The translations under genes and the position numbers were made by a program. A stretch of 64,000 nt of DNA from Pseudomonas putida (GTDB lineage: Bacteria; Pseudomonadota; Gammaproteobacteria; Pseudomonadales; Pseudomonadaceae), in assembly GCF_016406145.1 (NCBI RefSeq), contig NZ_CP066306.1, positions 5,146,001 to 5,210,000 of the forward strand, given 5' to 3'. Below are positions 1 to 10,609 of this stretch, in pieces. Under the pieces are notes generated by a model, which made no database searches, was not told where the DNA came from, and saw only the letters and a list, made by a program, of their open reading frames with translations. Numbering within the stretch: position 1 is the first letter of the stretch; each line of letters starts with the position of its first letter.

Positions 1-423
1 CAGCCCTGTGCTCAGAGCAAGGGCCGTGCCATCGGTTTTGTCTTCCGGGAAATCACACTGTTGGGGCCGCGTCGAGGCGACCGACGGCCTTTTCTTTACT
101 GAGTGTGCAACCGTCTGCCACGCGACCAGCGCCACCATGCGCGCAAACAAGGAGCAACCGCCCAGTGCCATCATTGCAACCCTGACAAGTGTTTACGTGC
201 AACCACCCTGTAACAGCAGACGTCACCGAAGTGCACACCACTGGTGCGCAACTGCTACAGGCGGCACCGTTTCAAGGCTAGCTGGTGCACAGAAAAACAC
301 CTGTTTTGTCGGTTTCGGCCTCTTTGCGGGCGAACCCGCTCCCGCCGGTAACGCGTTGCCGGCAAGTTCGGCACAATTCCTGTGGCACAATGACCGCCAT
401 TCGCCGCTTTGGAGCCCACCCTG
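1..423. other. intergenic region upstream of pncB
   Basis: No convincing gene was found here on either strand. The open frames crossing it have poor codon use and no ribosome binding site, and the long minus-strand frame is a shadow of pncB. The only recognisable structure is a P. putida-type REP at about 315-349. The promoter of pncB must lie here, but no clear -35/-10 pair was found. Confidence 0.6.
315..349. repeat. REP element (P. putida type)
   Basis: A short GC-rich imperfect palindrome has the core GCGGGCGAACCCGCTC. It matches the roughly 35-bp repetitive extragenic palindromes common in P. putida genomes. It is a single unit lying upstream of pncB. Confidence 0.7.
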
Positions 424-1629
424 ATGAGCGAGAGCGCATTCGCTGAGCGCATCGTGCACAACCTGCTCGACACCGACTTCTACAAGCTCACCATGATGCA
501 GGGCGTTCTGCACAACTACCCGGATGCCGACGTGGAGTGGGAATTCCGCTGCCGCAATGGCGAAGACTTGCGCCCCTACTTGGGCGAGATCCGCAACCAG
601 CTCGAACGGCTGAGCGAACTTACCCTCGATGATGGCCAGCTGGCCTTCCTCGAACGCATCAGCTTCCTCAAGCCCGATTTCCTGCGTTTCCTGCGCCTGT
701 TCCGTTTCAACCTGCGCTATGTACGGGTGGGAATCGAGAGCGACCAGCTGTACCTGCGCCTCAAAGGCCCCTGGCTGCATGTGATCCTCTTCGAAGTCCC
801 GCTGCTGGCCATCATCAGCGAAGTGCGCAACCGCCACCTGCACCCACGCATGCGCCTGGCCGAGGCCCGTGACCAGCTTTACCGCAAGTTCGACTGGCTG
901 CAGGCGCATGCCAGCGTCGACGAACTGGCCGAGCTTCAAGTGGCCGACTTCGGCACCCGCCGGCGTTTTTCCAGCCGCGTGCAGGAGGAGGTGGTGCGGG
1001 TACTGCGCGATGACTTCCCGGCCCGCTTCGTCGGTACCAGCAACGTCGATTTGGCATGGAAACTGGATATCAAGCCGCTGGGCACCATGGCCCACGAATG
1101 GATCATGGCCCACCAGCAGCTCGGCCCGCGGCTGATCGACAGCCAGATCGCCGCCCTGGACTGCTGGGTCCGGGAGTACCGCGGCCTGCTCGGCATCGCC
1201 CTGACCGACTGCATCACCATGGATGCCTTCCTCAGCGATTTCGACTTGTACTTCGCCAAGCTGTTCGACGGCCTGCGCCATGACTCGGGTGAGCCGGTGG
1301 CCTGGGCGGAAAAGGCCATCGCCCATTACCAGAGGCTGGGAATCGACCCGATGACCAAGACCCTGGTGTTCTCCGACGGCCTCAACCTGACCCGCGCGTT
1401 GCAGATCTTCCGTGCCCTGCGCGGGCGCATAAACGTCAGTTTCGGAATCGGCACCAACCTGACCTGCGACATGCCCGGCGTGGCGCCGATGAATATCGTG
1501 CTTAAAATGACCGACTGCAACGGCTCGCCGGTGGCGAAGATCTCTGACGAGGCCGCCAAGACCCAGTGCCGCGACGAGAACTTCGTCGCCTACATGCGTC
1601 ACGTGTTCAAAATCCCCAGCAAGGAGTAA
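424..1629 (+). CDS. pncB: nicotinate phosphoribosyltransferase
   Basis: The product is a 401-residue cytoplasmic enzyme that joins nicotinate and PRPP to give nicotinate mononucleotide, the entry step of the Preiss-Handler NAD salvage pathway. Family signatures visible are FYKLTMMQ near the N-terminus, GTMAHEW with His224 in the position of the phosphorylated catalytic histidine, and RHDSGEP for the phosphoribosyl-binding region. Length is normal for the bacterial PncB family. An in-frame ATG lies 15 bases upstream at 409, but the start at 424 (MSESAFAER) gives the usual family N-terminus. It is followed after 3 bases by nadE, so the two form an operon covering the first and last steps of NAD salvage. 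Confidence 0.96.
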   Translation: MSESAFAERIVHNLLDTDFYKLTMMQGVLHNYPDADVEWEFRCRNGEDLRPYLGEIRNQLERLSELTLDDGQLAFLERISFLKPDFLRFLRLFRFNLRYVRVGIESDQLYLRLKGPWLHVILFEVPLLAIISEVRNRHLHPRMRLAEARDQLYRKFDWLQAHASVDELAELQVADFGTRRRFSSRVQEEVVRVLRDDFPARFVGTSNVDLAWKLDIKPLGTMAHEWIMAHQQLGPRLIDSQIAALDCWVREYRGLLGIALTDCITMDAFLSDFDLYFAKLFDGLRHDSGEPVAWAEKAIAHYQRLGIDPMTKTLVFSDGLNLTRALQIFRALRGRINVSFGIGTNLTCDMPGVAPMNIVLKMTDCNGSPVAKISDEAAKTQCRDENFVAYMRHVFKIPSKE

Positions 1630-1632
1630 CCC

Positions 1633-2460
1633 ATGCAAGCCGTTCAGCAAGAGATTGCCCAGGCGCTCAACGTGCAGCCGCCGTTCGCAGACGCCGCTGC
1701 GCTCGAGGCCGAAGTCGCCCGGCGCGTGGCGTTCATCAAGGATTGCCTGGCCAACGCCCGTCTCAAGACCCTGGTACTGGGCATCAGCGGGGGCGTCGAT
1801 TCGCTGACTGCCGCCCTGCTCGCCCAACGCGCCATCAACGAGTTGCGCGCCGAAAGCAGCGACCCGGCCTACCGCTTCATTGCCGTGCGCCTGCCGTACC
1901 AGGTACAGCATGACGAGCACGACGCCCAGGCGTGCCTGGAAGTGATCAACGCCGATGAAGTGCACACCGTTGATATTGCACCTGCCGTGCGTGCACTGGC
2001 CGCTGAGGTGCAAGCATTGAAAGACGGCTCGCCATCACTGGTGGACTTCGTCGTGGGCAACGTCAAGGCGCGTACGCGCATGGTCGCGCAGTACACAATC
2101 GCTGGCGCTCGTGCGGGCCTGGTAATCGGCACCGACCACGCCGCCGAGGCGGTGATGGGCTTCTTTACCAAGTTTGGTGACGGTGCCTGCGACCTGGCCC
2201 CGTTGAGCGGCCTGGTGAAGAACCAGGTGCGGGCCATTGCGCGCAGCTTTGGGGCGCCGGAATCGCTGGTGGAGAAGGTGCCTACTGCGGACCTGGAAGA
2301 CCTGGAACCAGGCAAGCCTGACGAGGCCTCGCATGGCGTGACCTACCAGCAGATCGATGCCTTCCTGCATGGGCTGCCGGTTGAGCAGGAAGCGTTCGAC
2401 ATCATCGTCGCCACCTATCGCAAGACCCAGCACAAGCGCGAACTGCCGTTCGCACCGTAA
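1633..2460 (+). CDS. nadE: NH3-dependent NAD+ synthetase
   Basis: This 275-residue enzyme adenylates and amidates nicotinic acid adenine dinucleotide to NAD+. The ATP-pyrophosphatase loop SGGVDS is at residues 52-57, and GTDHAAE and the later KVPTADLE segment are typical of NadE. There is no N-terminal glutaminase (nitrilase) domain, so ammonia rather than glutamine is the expected nitrogen donor. The gene starts 3 bases after pncB stops and is followed by a hairpin terminator at 2469-2488, so the operon appears to be just these two genes. Confidence 0.96.
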
Positions 2461-2468
2461 GACCTCTG

Positions 2469-2488
2469 GGGCCGCTTTGCGGCCCTTT
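2469..2488 (+). terminator. intrinsic terminator of pncB-nadE
   Basis: A 7-bp GC stem, GGGCCGC-TTT-GCGGCCC, starts 8 bases after the nadE stop and is followed by TTT. It runs directly into the adjacent REP palindrome. Confidence 0.65.
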
Positions 2489-2539
2489 CGCGACACGAGG
2501 CCGCTCCTACAGTCCTGTAGGAGCGGCCTTGTGTCGCGA
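2488..2539. repeat. REP inverted pair, long hairpin
   Basis: Two 23-base arms (TCGCGACAC...CTCCTAC and its complement with one G-T mismatch) surround a 6-base loop, giving a near-perfect palindrome between convergent nadE and azurin. The arm sequence recurs at 3456-3476 and 3522-3542, which identifies it as a dispersed P. putida repeat. It could act as a bidirectional terminator or mRNA stabiliser. Confidence 0.75.
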
Positions 2540-2540
2540 A

Positions 2541-2557
2541 GGAGGGCAAAGCCCTCC
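2541..2557 (-). terminator. hairpin downstream of azurin
   Basis: GGAGGGC-TTT-GCCCTCC on the minus strand lies about 20 bases past the azurin stop. It has no strong U tract, and the adjacent large palindrome may do most of the work. Confidence 0.45.
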
Positions 2558-2575
2558 CCTGCTTTCAAGCTGTCA

Positions 2576-3028
2576 TTACTTGACTACAACCTTGCCCTTC
2601 ATCATCGAGATGTGGCCGGGGAAGGTGCAGAAGAAGCTGTAATCGCCACCCGCTTCCAGCTTGGAAGTATCGAACTTCACTTCGGTTTCTTTCTCAGGTG
2701 CACCGATCATCGCGGTGTGGGCGATGATGTTGGCGTTGTCTTCTTTCAGATAGCCTTTGTCGATGCCTTGGCTCATGCCTTCAGTGGCAATGGCCTGCAT
2801 GTCGGCAGTCTTGCTGATCACCAGATTGTGGCCCATGACGTTTTTCGGCAGGTTGCCGGAATGGGTCAGTTTCACGGTGAACTCTTTGCAGCTCTTGTCG
2901 ACGGTGAATTCCTTGGTGGTGTAGGACATCTGGTCAGTCGAGTCGACAGTTACCGAGCACTCGGCGGCGAAGACGGAGGCGCTGGCGAGGGTCAGCAGGG
3001 ATACCGCTACAGCTTTCGCAAACATCAT
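2576..3028 (-). CDS. azu: azurin (blue copper protein)
   Basis: This periplasmic type-1 copper electron carrier has 150 residues including a signal peptide of about 20 residues, ending in a VFA-A type cleavage site before ECSVTVDST. The copper ligands are visible: His in GHNLVI, and Cys, His and Met in [12 protein letters not shown]. The two conserved cysteines of the azurin disulfide are also present. Two tandem ATGs exist (3028 and 3025); AGGAG is 4 bases from the first and 7 from the second, so the second may be used. An ANR/FNR-like box lies about 60 bases upstream (3088-3101), as expected for a protein of low-oxygen or redox-stress respiration. It is monocistronic. Confidence 0.95.
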   Translation of the reverse strand: MMFAKAVAVSLLTLASASVFAAECSVTVDSTDQMSYTTKEFTVDKSCKEFTVKLTHSGNLPKNVMGHNLVISKTADMQAIATEGMSQGIDKGYLKEDNANIIAHTAMIGAPEKETEVKFDTSKLEAGGDYSFFCTFPGHISMMKGKVVVK

Positions 3029-3087
3029 GAATCTCCTTGGCAGGGTTTTATCAATTGCGAGACTGCCTGAAACCGTTCAGCCCCTTG

Positions 3088-3101
3088 CTGACATGCGTCA
3101 A
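3088..3101 (-). promoter_or_regulatory. candidate ANR/FNR box upstream of azurin
   Basis: On the minus strand the sequence is TTGACGCATGTCAG. It matches the ANR/FNR consensus TTGAY-N4-RTCAA at all but the last position and is centred about 66 bases upstream of the azurin start. Azurin genes of pseudomonads are known ANR targets. The assignment is by pattern only. Confidence 0.5.
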
Positions 3102-3141
3102 GGGGGTGTCAAGCGGCCAGCCAGTTGAATTGTTCAATGGA

Positions 3142-3151
3142 TTGTATACAA
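3142..3151. promoter_or_regulatory. palindrome TTGTATACAA, possible operator
   Basis: This is a perfect 10-base palindrome within a longer interrupted repeat (GATTG...CAATC), and a second palindrome, TTGAATTGTTCAA, lies just upstream at 3124-3136. Such symmetry is typical of GntR-type repressor sites. No regulator gene lies nearby, so the binding protein is unknown. Confidence 0.3.
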
Positions 3152-3158
3152 CCAATCT

Positions 3159-3180
3159 AAGGGCACATCATGCCCTTTTA
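3159..3180. terminator. short hairpin between azurin promoter and small ORF
   Basis: AAGGGCA-CATCA-TGCCCTT is followed by TTAATA on the plus strand. It is a 7-bp stem that could be a weak terminator or a leader structure for the small ORF at 3220. Confidence 0.3.
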
Positions 3181-3219
3181 ATAGACGATGGGACAACCTC
3201 TCATTTAGGAGCTGTGCCA

Positions 3220-3309
3220 ATGTCCCTCTCAAGTTTCATGAACAGCCTGCTCGCCGCTTATGCCCACGGCGCAAGCGGTGCGATCTGCGAGTTCTCCCGC
3301 CCGGAGTGA
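3220..3309 (+). CDS. possible 29-residue small protein
   Basis: The ATG is preceded by TAGGAG at a spacing of 8 bases. The peptide (begins MSLSSFMNSLLAAY, ends CEFSRPE) has balanced codon use and a short amphipathic N-terminal helix. It lies in an otherwise empty 540-base gap, divergent from azurin, and is followed by a hairpin terminator near 3438-3456. I do not recognise a family with certainty. The case rests on the ribosome binding site, position and composition; conservation in other Pseudomonas would decide it. Confidence 0.45.
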   Translation: MSLSSFMNSLLAAYAHGASGAICEFSRPE

Positions 3310-3437
3310 AAGCTGCCTTGGAACATTAAGGCCAGATTTGTTTGATGTGAATGGATTCAACGAGAAGTGGTGTGGTTTTCTCGGCCTTGTCGGGAAAGTG
3401 GGTCGACAAGAAGCCTGATTGACCCAGAGGCTTTTGG

Positions 3438-3456
3438 GACCGCTTTGCGGTCCTTT
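3438..3456 (+). terminator. hairpin GGACCGC-TTT-GCGGTCC-TTT
   Basis: A 7-bp GC stem with a TTT loop and trailing TTT on the plus strand. It has the same design as the nadE terminator and could end a transcript from the small ORF at 3220. Confidence 0.5.
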
Positions 3457-3542
3457 CGCGACACAAGGCCGCTCCTACATCGACCGCGCCGCCGAATGAA
3501 TTGTGCTTGCGCGGACATTGCAGGAGCGGCCTTGTGTCGCGA
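3456..3542. repeat. inverted pair of P. putida repeats with 45-bp spacer
   Basis: The 21-base arm at 3456-3476 (TCGCGACACAAGG...) is repeated in exact inverse complement at 3522-3542. The same arm is used in the 2488-2539 palindrome. The arrangement resembles a BIME, that is, paired REPs between genes. Confidence 0.7.
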
Positions 3543-3543
3543 T

Positions 3544-3560
3544 GGGCTGCAAAGCAGCCC
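3544..3560 (-). terminator. hairpin downstream of ygiQ
   Basis: The sequence GGGCTGC-TTT-GCAGCCC on the minus strand starts 10 bases after the ygiQ stop, next to the inverted repeat pair. Confidence 0.45.
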
Positions 3561-3570
3561 CGAGAACCAA

Positions 3571-5874
<2,304 letters not shown>

Positions 5875-5996
5875 GTCAGTGACCGGTTCTGTTGTGCAGG
5901 GAAATCGCGGGCGCGGAATATAGCACAAAATTTGACCAAATCCGACGATAGCCGTCGGATTCATACGCTAGTGGGCTGTGATACCCGCGTAGCCTT

Positions 5997-7394
5997 TTAT
6001 TCGTCGTCGTCGAAGTTGTACATGCCCGGTGCGAGGTTCTCGAAGCGGGTGTACTTGCCGATAAACGCCAGGCGGACGAAGCCGATGGGGCCGTTACGCT
6101 GTTTGCCGATGATGATTTCGGCAACGCCTTTGTGCTCGGTCTCCGGGTGGTACACCTCATCCCGGTACACGAACATGATCACGTCGGCGTCCTGCTCGAT
6201 TGCACCCGATTCACGCAAGTCGGAGTTCACAGGGCGTTTGTTCGGGCGCTGTTCCAAGGAGCGGTTGAGCTGCGAAAGGGCGATGACCGGGCAGTTGAAT
6301 TCCTTGGCCAGGGCCTTTAGCGAGCGGGAAATCTCGGAAATTTCGTTGGTCCGGTTGTCACCGGCCGAGCCCGGAATCTGCATCAGCTGCAGGTAGTCGA
6401 CCATGATCATGGCGATTTCGCCGTGTTCACGCGCCAGGCGGCGGGTACGAGCCCGCATCTCCGAAGGGCTGATACCGGCGGTATCGTCGATGAACAGCTT
6501 GCGGTCGTTGAGCAAATTGACCGCCGACGTCAGGCGCGGCCAGTCGTCATCATCCAACTGACCGGAACGCACCTTGGTCTGGTCGATGCGGCCAAGGGAC
6601 GAGAGCATACGCATGATCAGCGACTCACCTGGCATCTCGAGGGAGAACACCAACACCGCCTTGTCGGTACGCAACACGGCATTTTCCACGAGGTTCATGG
6701 CGAAGGTGGTCTTACCCATCGACGGACGGCCGGCCACGATGACCAGGTCGGCAGCCTGCAACCCGCTGGTTTTCTCGTCCAGGTCGGTGAAACCGGTGGA
6801 AACACCGGTGATGTCGCTGTCGGAGTTGAACAGCGTGTCGATACGGTCGATAGCCAGGGTCAACAGTTCGTTGACGCCCACTGGGCCGCCAGTCTTAGGC
6901 CGTGCCTCGGCGATCTGGAAGATCTGCCGTTCGGCATCATCGAGAATTTCGGCGGCATTGCGCCCTTGCGGGTTGAAGGCGTTGTCGGCGATGTCGGTAC
7001 TGATGCTGATCAGCTGGCGCAACGTTGCCCGCTCGCGAATGATCGCGGCGTAGGCCTTGATGTTGGCAACCGACGGGGTGTTCTTGGCAAGTTCTGCCAG
7101 GTACGCCAGGCCGCCAACCTGGGTCGACAAGCCTTCCTTGTCCAGTTGCTCGTGCAGGGTGACGACGTCGAATGGCTGGTTGGCGTCGGCCAGCTTGTGC
7201 ACGGCACGGAAGATCAGGCGGTGGTCATGCCGATAGAAATCGCCATCCGAAACCTGATCCAGCACCCGCTCCCAGGCGTTGTTGTCCAGCATCAGGCCAC
7301 CGAGCACGGCCTGTTCGGCCTCGATGGAATGCGGCGGCACCTTGAGGGCAGCGGTTTGCAGGTCTAGCTGTTCGGGATTGGTGATCTCGTTCAT
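5997..7394 (-). CDS. dnaB: replicative DNA helicase DnaB
   Basis: This is the 465-residue hexameric 5'-3' helicase of the replication fork. The N-terminal DnaG-interacting domain precedes the RecA-like domain with Walker A GRPSMGKT at residues 222-229, Walker B in MIMVDYLQLM and the later QLNRSLEQR motif. The start MNEITNPEQL follows 14 unlikely residues in the open frame. It lies downstream of the S6-S18-L9 operon, separated by an intrinsic terminator, which is the standard Pseudomonas order. No intein or insertion is present. Confidence 0.97.
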   Translation of the reverse strand: MNEITNPEQLDLQTAALKVPPHSIEAEQAVLGGLMLDNNAWERVLDQVSDGDFYRHDHRLIFRAVHKLADANQPFDVVTLHEQLDKEGLSTQVGGLAYLAELAKNTPSVANIKAYAAIIRERATLRQLISISTDIADNAFNPQGRNAAEILDDAERQIFQIAEARPKTGGPVGVNELLTLAIDRIDTLFNSDSDITGVSTGFTDLDEKTSGLQAADLVIVAGRPSMGKTTFAMNLVENAVLRTDKAVLVFSLEMPGESLIMRMLSSLGRIDQTKVRSGQLDDDDWPRLTSAVNLLNDRKLFIDDTAGISPSEMRARTRRLAREHGEIAMIMVDYLQLMQIPGSAGDNRTNEISEISRSLKALAKEFNCPVIALSQLNRSLEQRPNKRPVNSDLRESGAIEQDADVIMFVYRDEVYHPETEHKGVAEIIIGKQRNGPIGFVRLAFIGKYTRFENLAPGMYNFDDDE

Positions 7395-7420
7395 GGCCAC
7401 GAAAGAATTCTGGAGGATGA

Positions 7421-7462
7421 AAAAGACAAAGGGCACGGCCTGTTCAGAGACAGGACGTGCCC
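7421..7462 (-). terminator. intrinsic terminator of the rpsF-rplI operon
   Basis: On the minus strand the stem GGGCACG.CCTGT pairs with ACAGG.CGTGCCC (7431-7462), followed by TTTGTCTTTTTC. It lies between the rplI stop and the dnaB start, so it separates ribosomal-protein from helicase transcription. Confidence 0.8.
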
Positions 7463-7507
7463 GATGTTAACCGGGCAGCCCGCGAGGAGCTACCCAGTCA
7501 GCGCAGC

Positions 7508-7954
7508 TTAGGCAGCTACGACGACCACACGTACGGTGGCTTCAACGTCGCTGTGCAGGTGCACGGCTACGTCGTATTCGCCAACCTGACGGATGGTGCC
7601 GTTCGGCAGACGAACTTCAGCCTTGGCCACTTCAACGCCGGAGGCGGTCAGGGCGTCAGCGATGTCGTGGGTGCCGATCGAACCGAACAGCTTGCCTTCG
7701 TCGCCAGCGGTGGCAGTGATGGTCACTTCCAGCTCGGCCAGTTGGGCAGCGCGGCTTTCAGCCGACGATTTACGGTCAGCAGCTGCTTTTTCCAGCTCGG
7801 CGCGACGCTCTTCGAACGCAGCCAGGTTGGCGGCGTTGGCAACGGTGGCCTTGCCGAATGGCAGCAGGAAGTTACGGCCGTAACCAGCCTTAACCTTAAC
7901 TTTGTCGCCCAGGTTGCCCAGGTTAGCGACTTTTTCCAGCAGGATCAGTTCCAT
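7508..7954 (-). CDS. rplI: 50S ribosomal protein L9
   Basis: This 148-residue protein has the classic L9 N-terminus ([19 protein letters not shown]) with the GYGRNFLLP signature, a long central helix and a C-terminal rRNA-binding domain. It binds 23S rRNA near the L1 stalk. It is the last gene of the rpsF-rpsR-membrane protein-rplI operon and starts 20 bases after the membrane protein gene stops. Confidence 0.98.
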   Translation of the reverse strand: MELILLEKVANLGNLGDKVKVKAGYGRNFLLPFGKATVANAANLAAFEERRAELEKAAADRKSSAESRAAQLAELEVTITATAGDEGKLFGSIGTHDIADALTASGVEVAKAEVRLPNGTIRQVGEYDVAVHLHSDVEATVRVVVVAA

Positions 7955-7974
7955 TTGGTAAAACCTCTTAACTT

Positions 7975-8838
7975 TTAACCTTCACCGTTCGCGGAGTCAT
8001 TCCCCTCAGGGGACTTGCGACCGCGAAAATCAATCAGGCTGTCGACAATGGCCAGAACCACGAGCAACGGATAAATCAGCTGCATTATCAGCGGCAGCGT
8101 CACGTACATGCCGACCAGCCAGAAACCGGCCAGCCGACCCTGTGCCACCAGCCCATGCATCAAGGCGATGCCGGCCAGGACGAGCACCAGGCTGGACGCA
8201 GAAGCCAGGACGATGAACTGCGGGCCGATGAACGGACCCAACACCATCGCGGCAACCAGAGCCAGCATGACTGCCCGCGGCAACTTCAGGGCGCGAAACT
8301 CGCGACCGAAGCCTCCAGGGTTGTACAACGCTGCTTGCCAATAACGCGCAAGCATCAAAGCCAGCACGCTGAACAACTGCAGCATCACCGCTGTGGAAGC
8401 GACCAGCACAGGGCCGATCAGCTCACCGGGAATGACTGGCTTGCCTTCGACTTGCGGCAGCGCTTCGGAAAGCGCCTTGGCCAACACCTCGAAGGTTTCG
8501 CGCAGTACCGCGTCCAGGATGAGGCTGTAGACCAACCCCAACACAACACTGGACAACAACACCCGGTTCCAGGAATGCCCGGCACGCAACAAGGCGGCCA
8601 GCCCCAATGTTCCCAACAGCACCAGCAAGGTGCTTGGATCACCAAAGGCCCAAATGGCCACCGCCGGCAAAAGGCCGAAAGCGATGACCGTTGAAGCGTC
8701 CTTGAACCCGCGCCGCAGCAGCACAAGGCTCCCGGCAGCGGCACTCAACCAGAACAGCAGCGGTAATACTGCACTCACGACCACCACCAGGGTGGCCTGC
8801 ACACGACCGCGCATGATGAAATCAGCCAACGCTCGCAT
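7975..8838 (-). CDS. polytopic inner-membrane protein of the S6-S18-L9 operon
   Basis: A 287-residue protein with about eight hydrophobic segments, a short positive N-terminus ([12 protein letters not shown]) and a charged C-terminal tail. It resembles the YybS/DUF2232 type of multi-spanning protein, but I assign this only tentatively. It sits between rpsR and rplI with gaps of 20 and 33 bases, so it is made from the ribosomal operon transcript. This placement is usual for Pseudomonas and absent from Escherichia coli, where priB occupies the operon instead. The function is unknown; energy-coupling or transport roles have been suggested for related families but nothing here shows one. Confidence 0.85.
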   Translation of the reverse strand: MRALADFIMRGRVQATLVVVVSAVLPLLFWLSAAAGSLVLLRRGFKDASTVIAFGLLPAVAIWAFGDPSTLLVLLGTLGLAALLRAGHSWNRVLLSSVVLGLVYSLILDAVLRETFEVLAKALSEALPQVEGKPVIPGELIGPVLVASTAVMLQLFSVLALMLARYWQAALYNPGGFGREFRALKLPRAVMLALVAAMVLGPFIGPQFIVLASASSLVLVLAGIALMHGLVAQGRLAGFWLVGMYVTLPLIMQLIYPLLVVLAIVDSLIDFRGRKSPEGNDSANGEG

Positions 8839-8871
8839 GCTTATCCCTTACTACTTGTCGACGACCCGGTC

Positions 8872-9102
8872 TCAGCGGCCGTGGCTGTCGGTGTAGGGCA
8901 GCAGGGCCAGGAAGCGGGCGCGCTTGATAGCGGTAGCCAGCTGACGCTGATAACGAGCTTTGGTACCGGTGATACGGCTTGGAACGATTTTGCCGGTTTC
9001 GGATACGTAAGCTTTCAGGGTGTTGAGATCTTTGAAGTCGATCTCTTTCACGTCTTCAGCAGTGAAGCGGCAGAATTTACGACGACGGAAGAAACGTGCC
9101 AT
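8872..9102 (-). CDS. rpsR: 30S ribosomal protein S18
   Basis: The 76-residue protein begins [13 protein letters not shown] and contains [22 protein letters not shown], the standard S18 signature. S18 binds next to S6 on the platform of the 30S subunit. The single Cys in the N-terminal motif is unpaired, the zinc-free form. It is the second gene of the operon, 28 bases after rpsF. Confidence 0.98.
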   Translation of the reverse strand: MARFFRRRKFCRFTAEDVKEIDFKDLNTLKAYVSETGKIVPSRITGTKARYQRQLATAIKRARFLALLPYTDSHGR

Positions 9103-9130
9103 GTAATAGGCTCCTCAAAAGGTCCGTGGA

Positions 9131-9556
9131 TTACTCGTCAGCGTTATCGCTGGAGTCGCTGTCATTGCTGTCGTCGCCTTCGGCGGAGTCAGCATGCTCA
9201 GGACGCTCACGACGCTCACGGCGCTCGCTGCGGTTCTCTTCGGCCTTCAGCATCTCGGACTGACCGGTTACGGCTTCGTCGCGACGGATGACGAGGTTAC
9301 GGATCACGGCATCGTTGTAGCGGAAGTTGTCTTCCAGCTCGGCCAGGGCCTTGCCGGTGCACTCAACGTTCAGCATCACGTAGTGAGCCTTGTGAACATT
9401 GTTGATTGCGTAGGCCAGTTGACGACGGCCCCAGTCTTCCAGGCGGTGGATCTTGCCACCATCTTCTTCGATCAGCTTGGTGTAACGCTCAACCATGCCG
9501 CCGACTTGCTCGCTCTGGTCCGGGTGAACCAGGAAGATGATTTCGTAATGACGCAT
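9131..9556 (-). CDS. rpsF: 30S ribosomal protein S6
   Basis: A 141-residue protein with the S6 fold signature [18 protein letters not shown] and [15 protein letters not shown]. The tail (from about residue 105) is a low-complexity Glu/Arg then Asp/Ser/Glu stretch ending NADE. Acidic S6 tails are the sites where RimK adds glutamates in pseudomonads, so this protein is a likely RimK substrate, although rimK is not in the window. It is first in the operon and is served by a sigma-70 promoter about 120 bases upstream. Confidence 0.97.
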   Translation of the reverse strand: MRHYEIIFLVHPDQSEQVGGMVERYTKLIEEDGGKIHRLEDWGRRQLAYAINNVHKAHYVMLNVECTGKALAELEDNFRYNDAVIRNLVIRRDEAVTGQSEMLKAEENRSERRERRERPEHADSAEGDDSNDSDSSDNADE

Positions 9557-9677
9557 GAATGCTCCTTACGGGTTAGTAGTCTGCCAGCGTATCTGGTCAG
9601 ACAAGGAGTGAATGACACTGTATGTCTTGCCATGGAGGGGAGGCACATGCGCGCCTGCCAGCTCGGCAAGGGGCGCA

Positions 9678-9706
9678 ATTGTAGAGAAGGCGGTGCGCAC
9701 AAGCAA
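9678..9706 (-). promoter_or_regulatory. sigma-70 promoter of the rpsF operon
   Basis: On the minus strand TTGCTT, a 17-base spacer and TACAAT are followed by a leader of about 115 bases before the rpsF start. Ribosomal S6 operons often bind the S6:S18 complex in their leader; I could not verify the structured motif here. Confidence 0.7.
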
Positions 9707-9815
9707 GGTGATTGGCGATTATTTGAACAGCCGGAAACACTTTAGCCTGGGCGCCCCCTATCGCCGGCACGCCAGCTTCCAGCGAATCACCACAGCCATT
9801 GAACCTTGCGTGGTT

Positions 9816-9844
9816 CCTGCGGGAGCTGGCTTGCCGGCGACAGG
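9816..9844. repeat. REP-like palindrome upstream of rpsF operon
   Basis: CCTGCGGGAGCTGGCTTGCCGGCGACAGG belongs to a second common Pseudomonas REP class (GCGGGAGC...GCCGGCGA type), imperfect here. It lies in the 306-base gap between rlmB and rpsF, which otherwise holds only the rpsF promoter and leader. Confidence 0.55.
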
Positions 9845-9862
9845 GCCGTTACAGGCGACAGA

Positions 9863-10609
9863 TCAGCGCTTGGCCTGACGCTGGCGCACTGCCTCGAACA
9901 GGCAAACGCCAGTAGCCACCGAAACGTTCAGACTGCTGACGCTGCCCGACATTGGCAACTTGACCAGGAAATCGCAATGCTCACGGGTCAGTCGGCGCAT
10001 GCCCTTGCCTTCTGCGCCCATGATCATCACCAACGGGCCGGTCAGGTCCTGCTGATAGATCTCCTGCTCGGCCTCACCGGCCGTACCCACCACCCACAGA
10101 CCACGCTGCTGAAGCTTCTCCAGGGTACGCGCCAGGTTGGTCACGGCCACCAGCGGAATCACCTCCGCAGCGCCGCAGGCCACCTTGCGCACGACTGGTG
10201 TCAGCGTCGCGGATTTATCCTTGGGCACGACCACTGCCGTAGCCCCGGCAGCATCGGCGGTGCGCAGGCAGGCACCGAGGTTGTGCGGGTCGGTGACACC
10301 GTCCAGCACCAGGATCAGCGGTGGCGTTTCGGTGCGCTCGAGCAACTCCTCGAGCATCAATTCGCCCCACACCTGGCTCGGGCTGACCTCGGCAACAACG
10401 CCCTGGTGCACGCCCTCGACCCAGGCATCGAGCTCACGGCGCTCGGCCTGCCCAACCTGCACACGGTTTTCTGCGGCCAGTGCCAGCAACGCCTGAATGC
10501 GTGGCTCGCTGCGCCCTTCCGACAGCCAGATCTGCTTGACCCGCTTCGGATGGTGCTGCAGAAGCGCCTGCACGGCATGCACACCGTAGATTTTTTCCAG
10601 CTGACTCAT
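9863..10609 (-). CDS. rlmB: 23S rRNA (Gm2251) 2'-O-methyltransferase
   Basis: A 248-residue SpoU-family enzyme that 2'-O-methylates G2251 in the peptidyl-transferase P-loop of 23S rRNA. The N-terminal L30e-like substrate-binding domain is followed by the SPOUT knot with motif 1 DPHNLGACLRTADAAG, motif 2 VMGAEGKGMRRL and motif 3 PMSGSVSSLNVSVATG. The start overlaps the rnr stop by 4 bases, so translation of the two is coupled, an order shared with Escherichia coli. Confidence 0.96.
   Translation of the reverse strand: MSQLEKIYGVHAVQALLQHHPKRVKQIWLSEGRSEPRIQALLALAAENRVQVGQAERRELDAWVEGVHQGVVAEVSPSQVWGELMLEELLERTETPPLILVLDGVTDPHNLGACLRTADAAGATAVVVPKDKSATLTPVVRKVACGAAEVIPLVAVTNLARTLEKLQQRGLWVVGTAGEAEQEIYQQDLTGPLVMIMGAEGKGMRRLTREHCDFLVKLPMSGSVSSLNVSVATGVCLFEAVRQRQAKR

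Noticed and set aside
223..2013. 596-codon minus-strand open frame across pncB-nadE
   Set aside because: It is the complement of two well-supported genes, is Gln/Val/His-rich in the way GC-rich antisense frames are, and has no ribosome site or domain.
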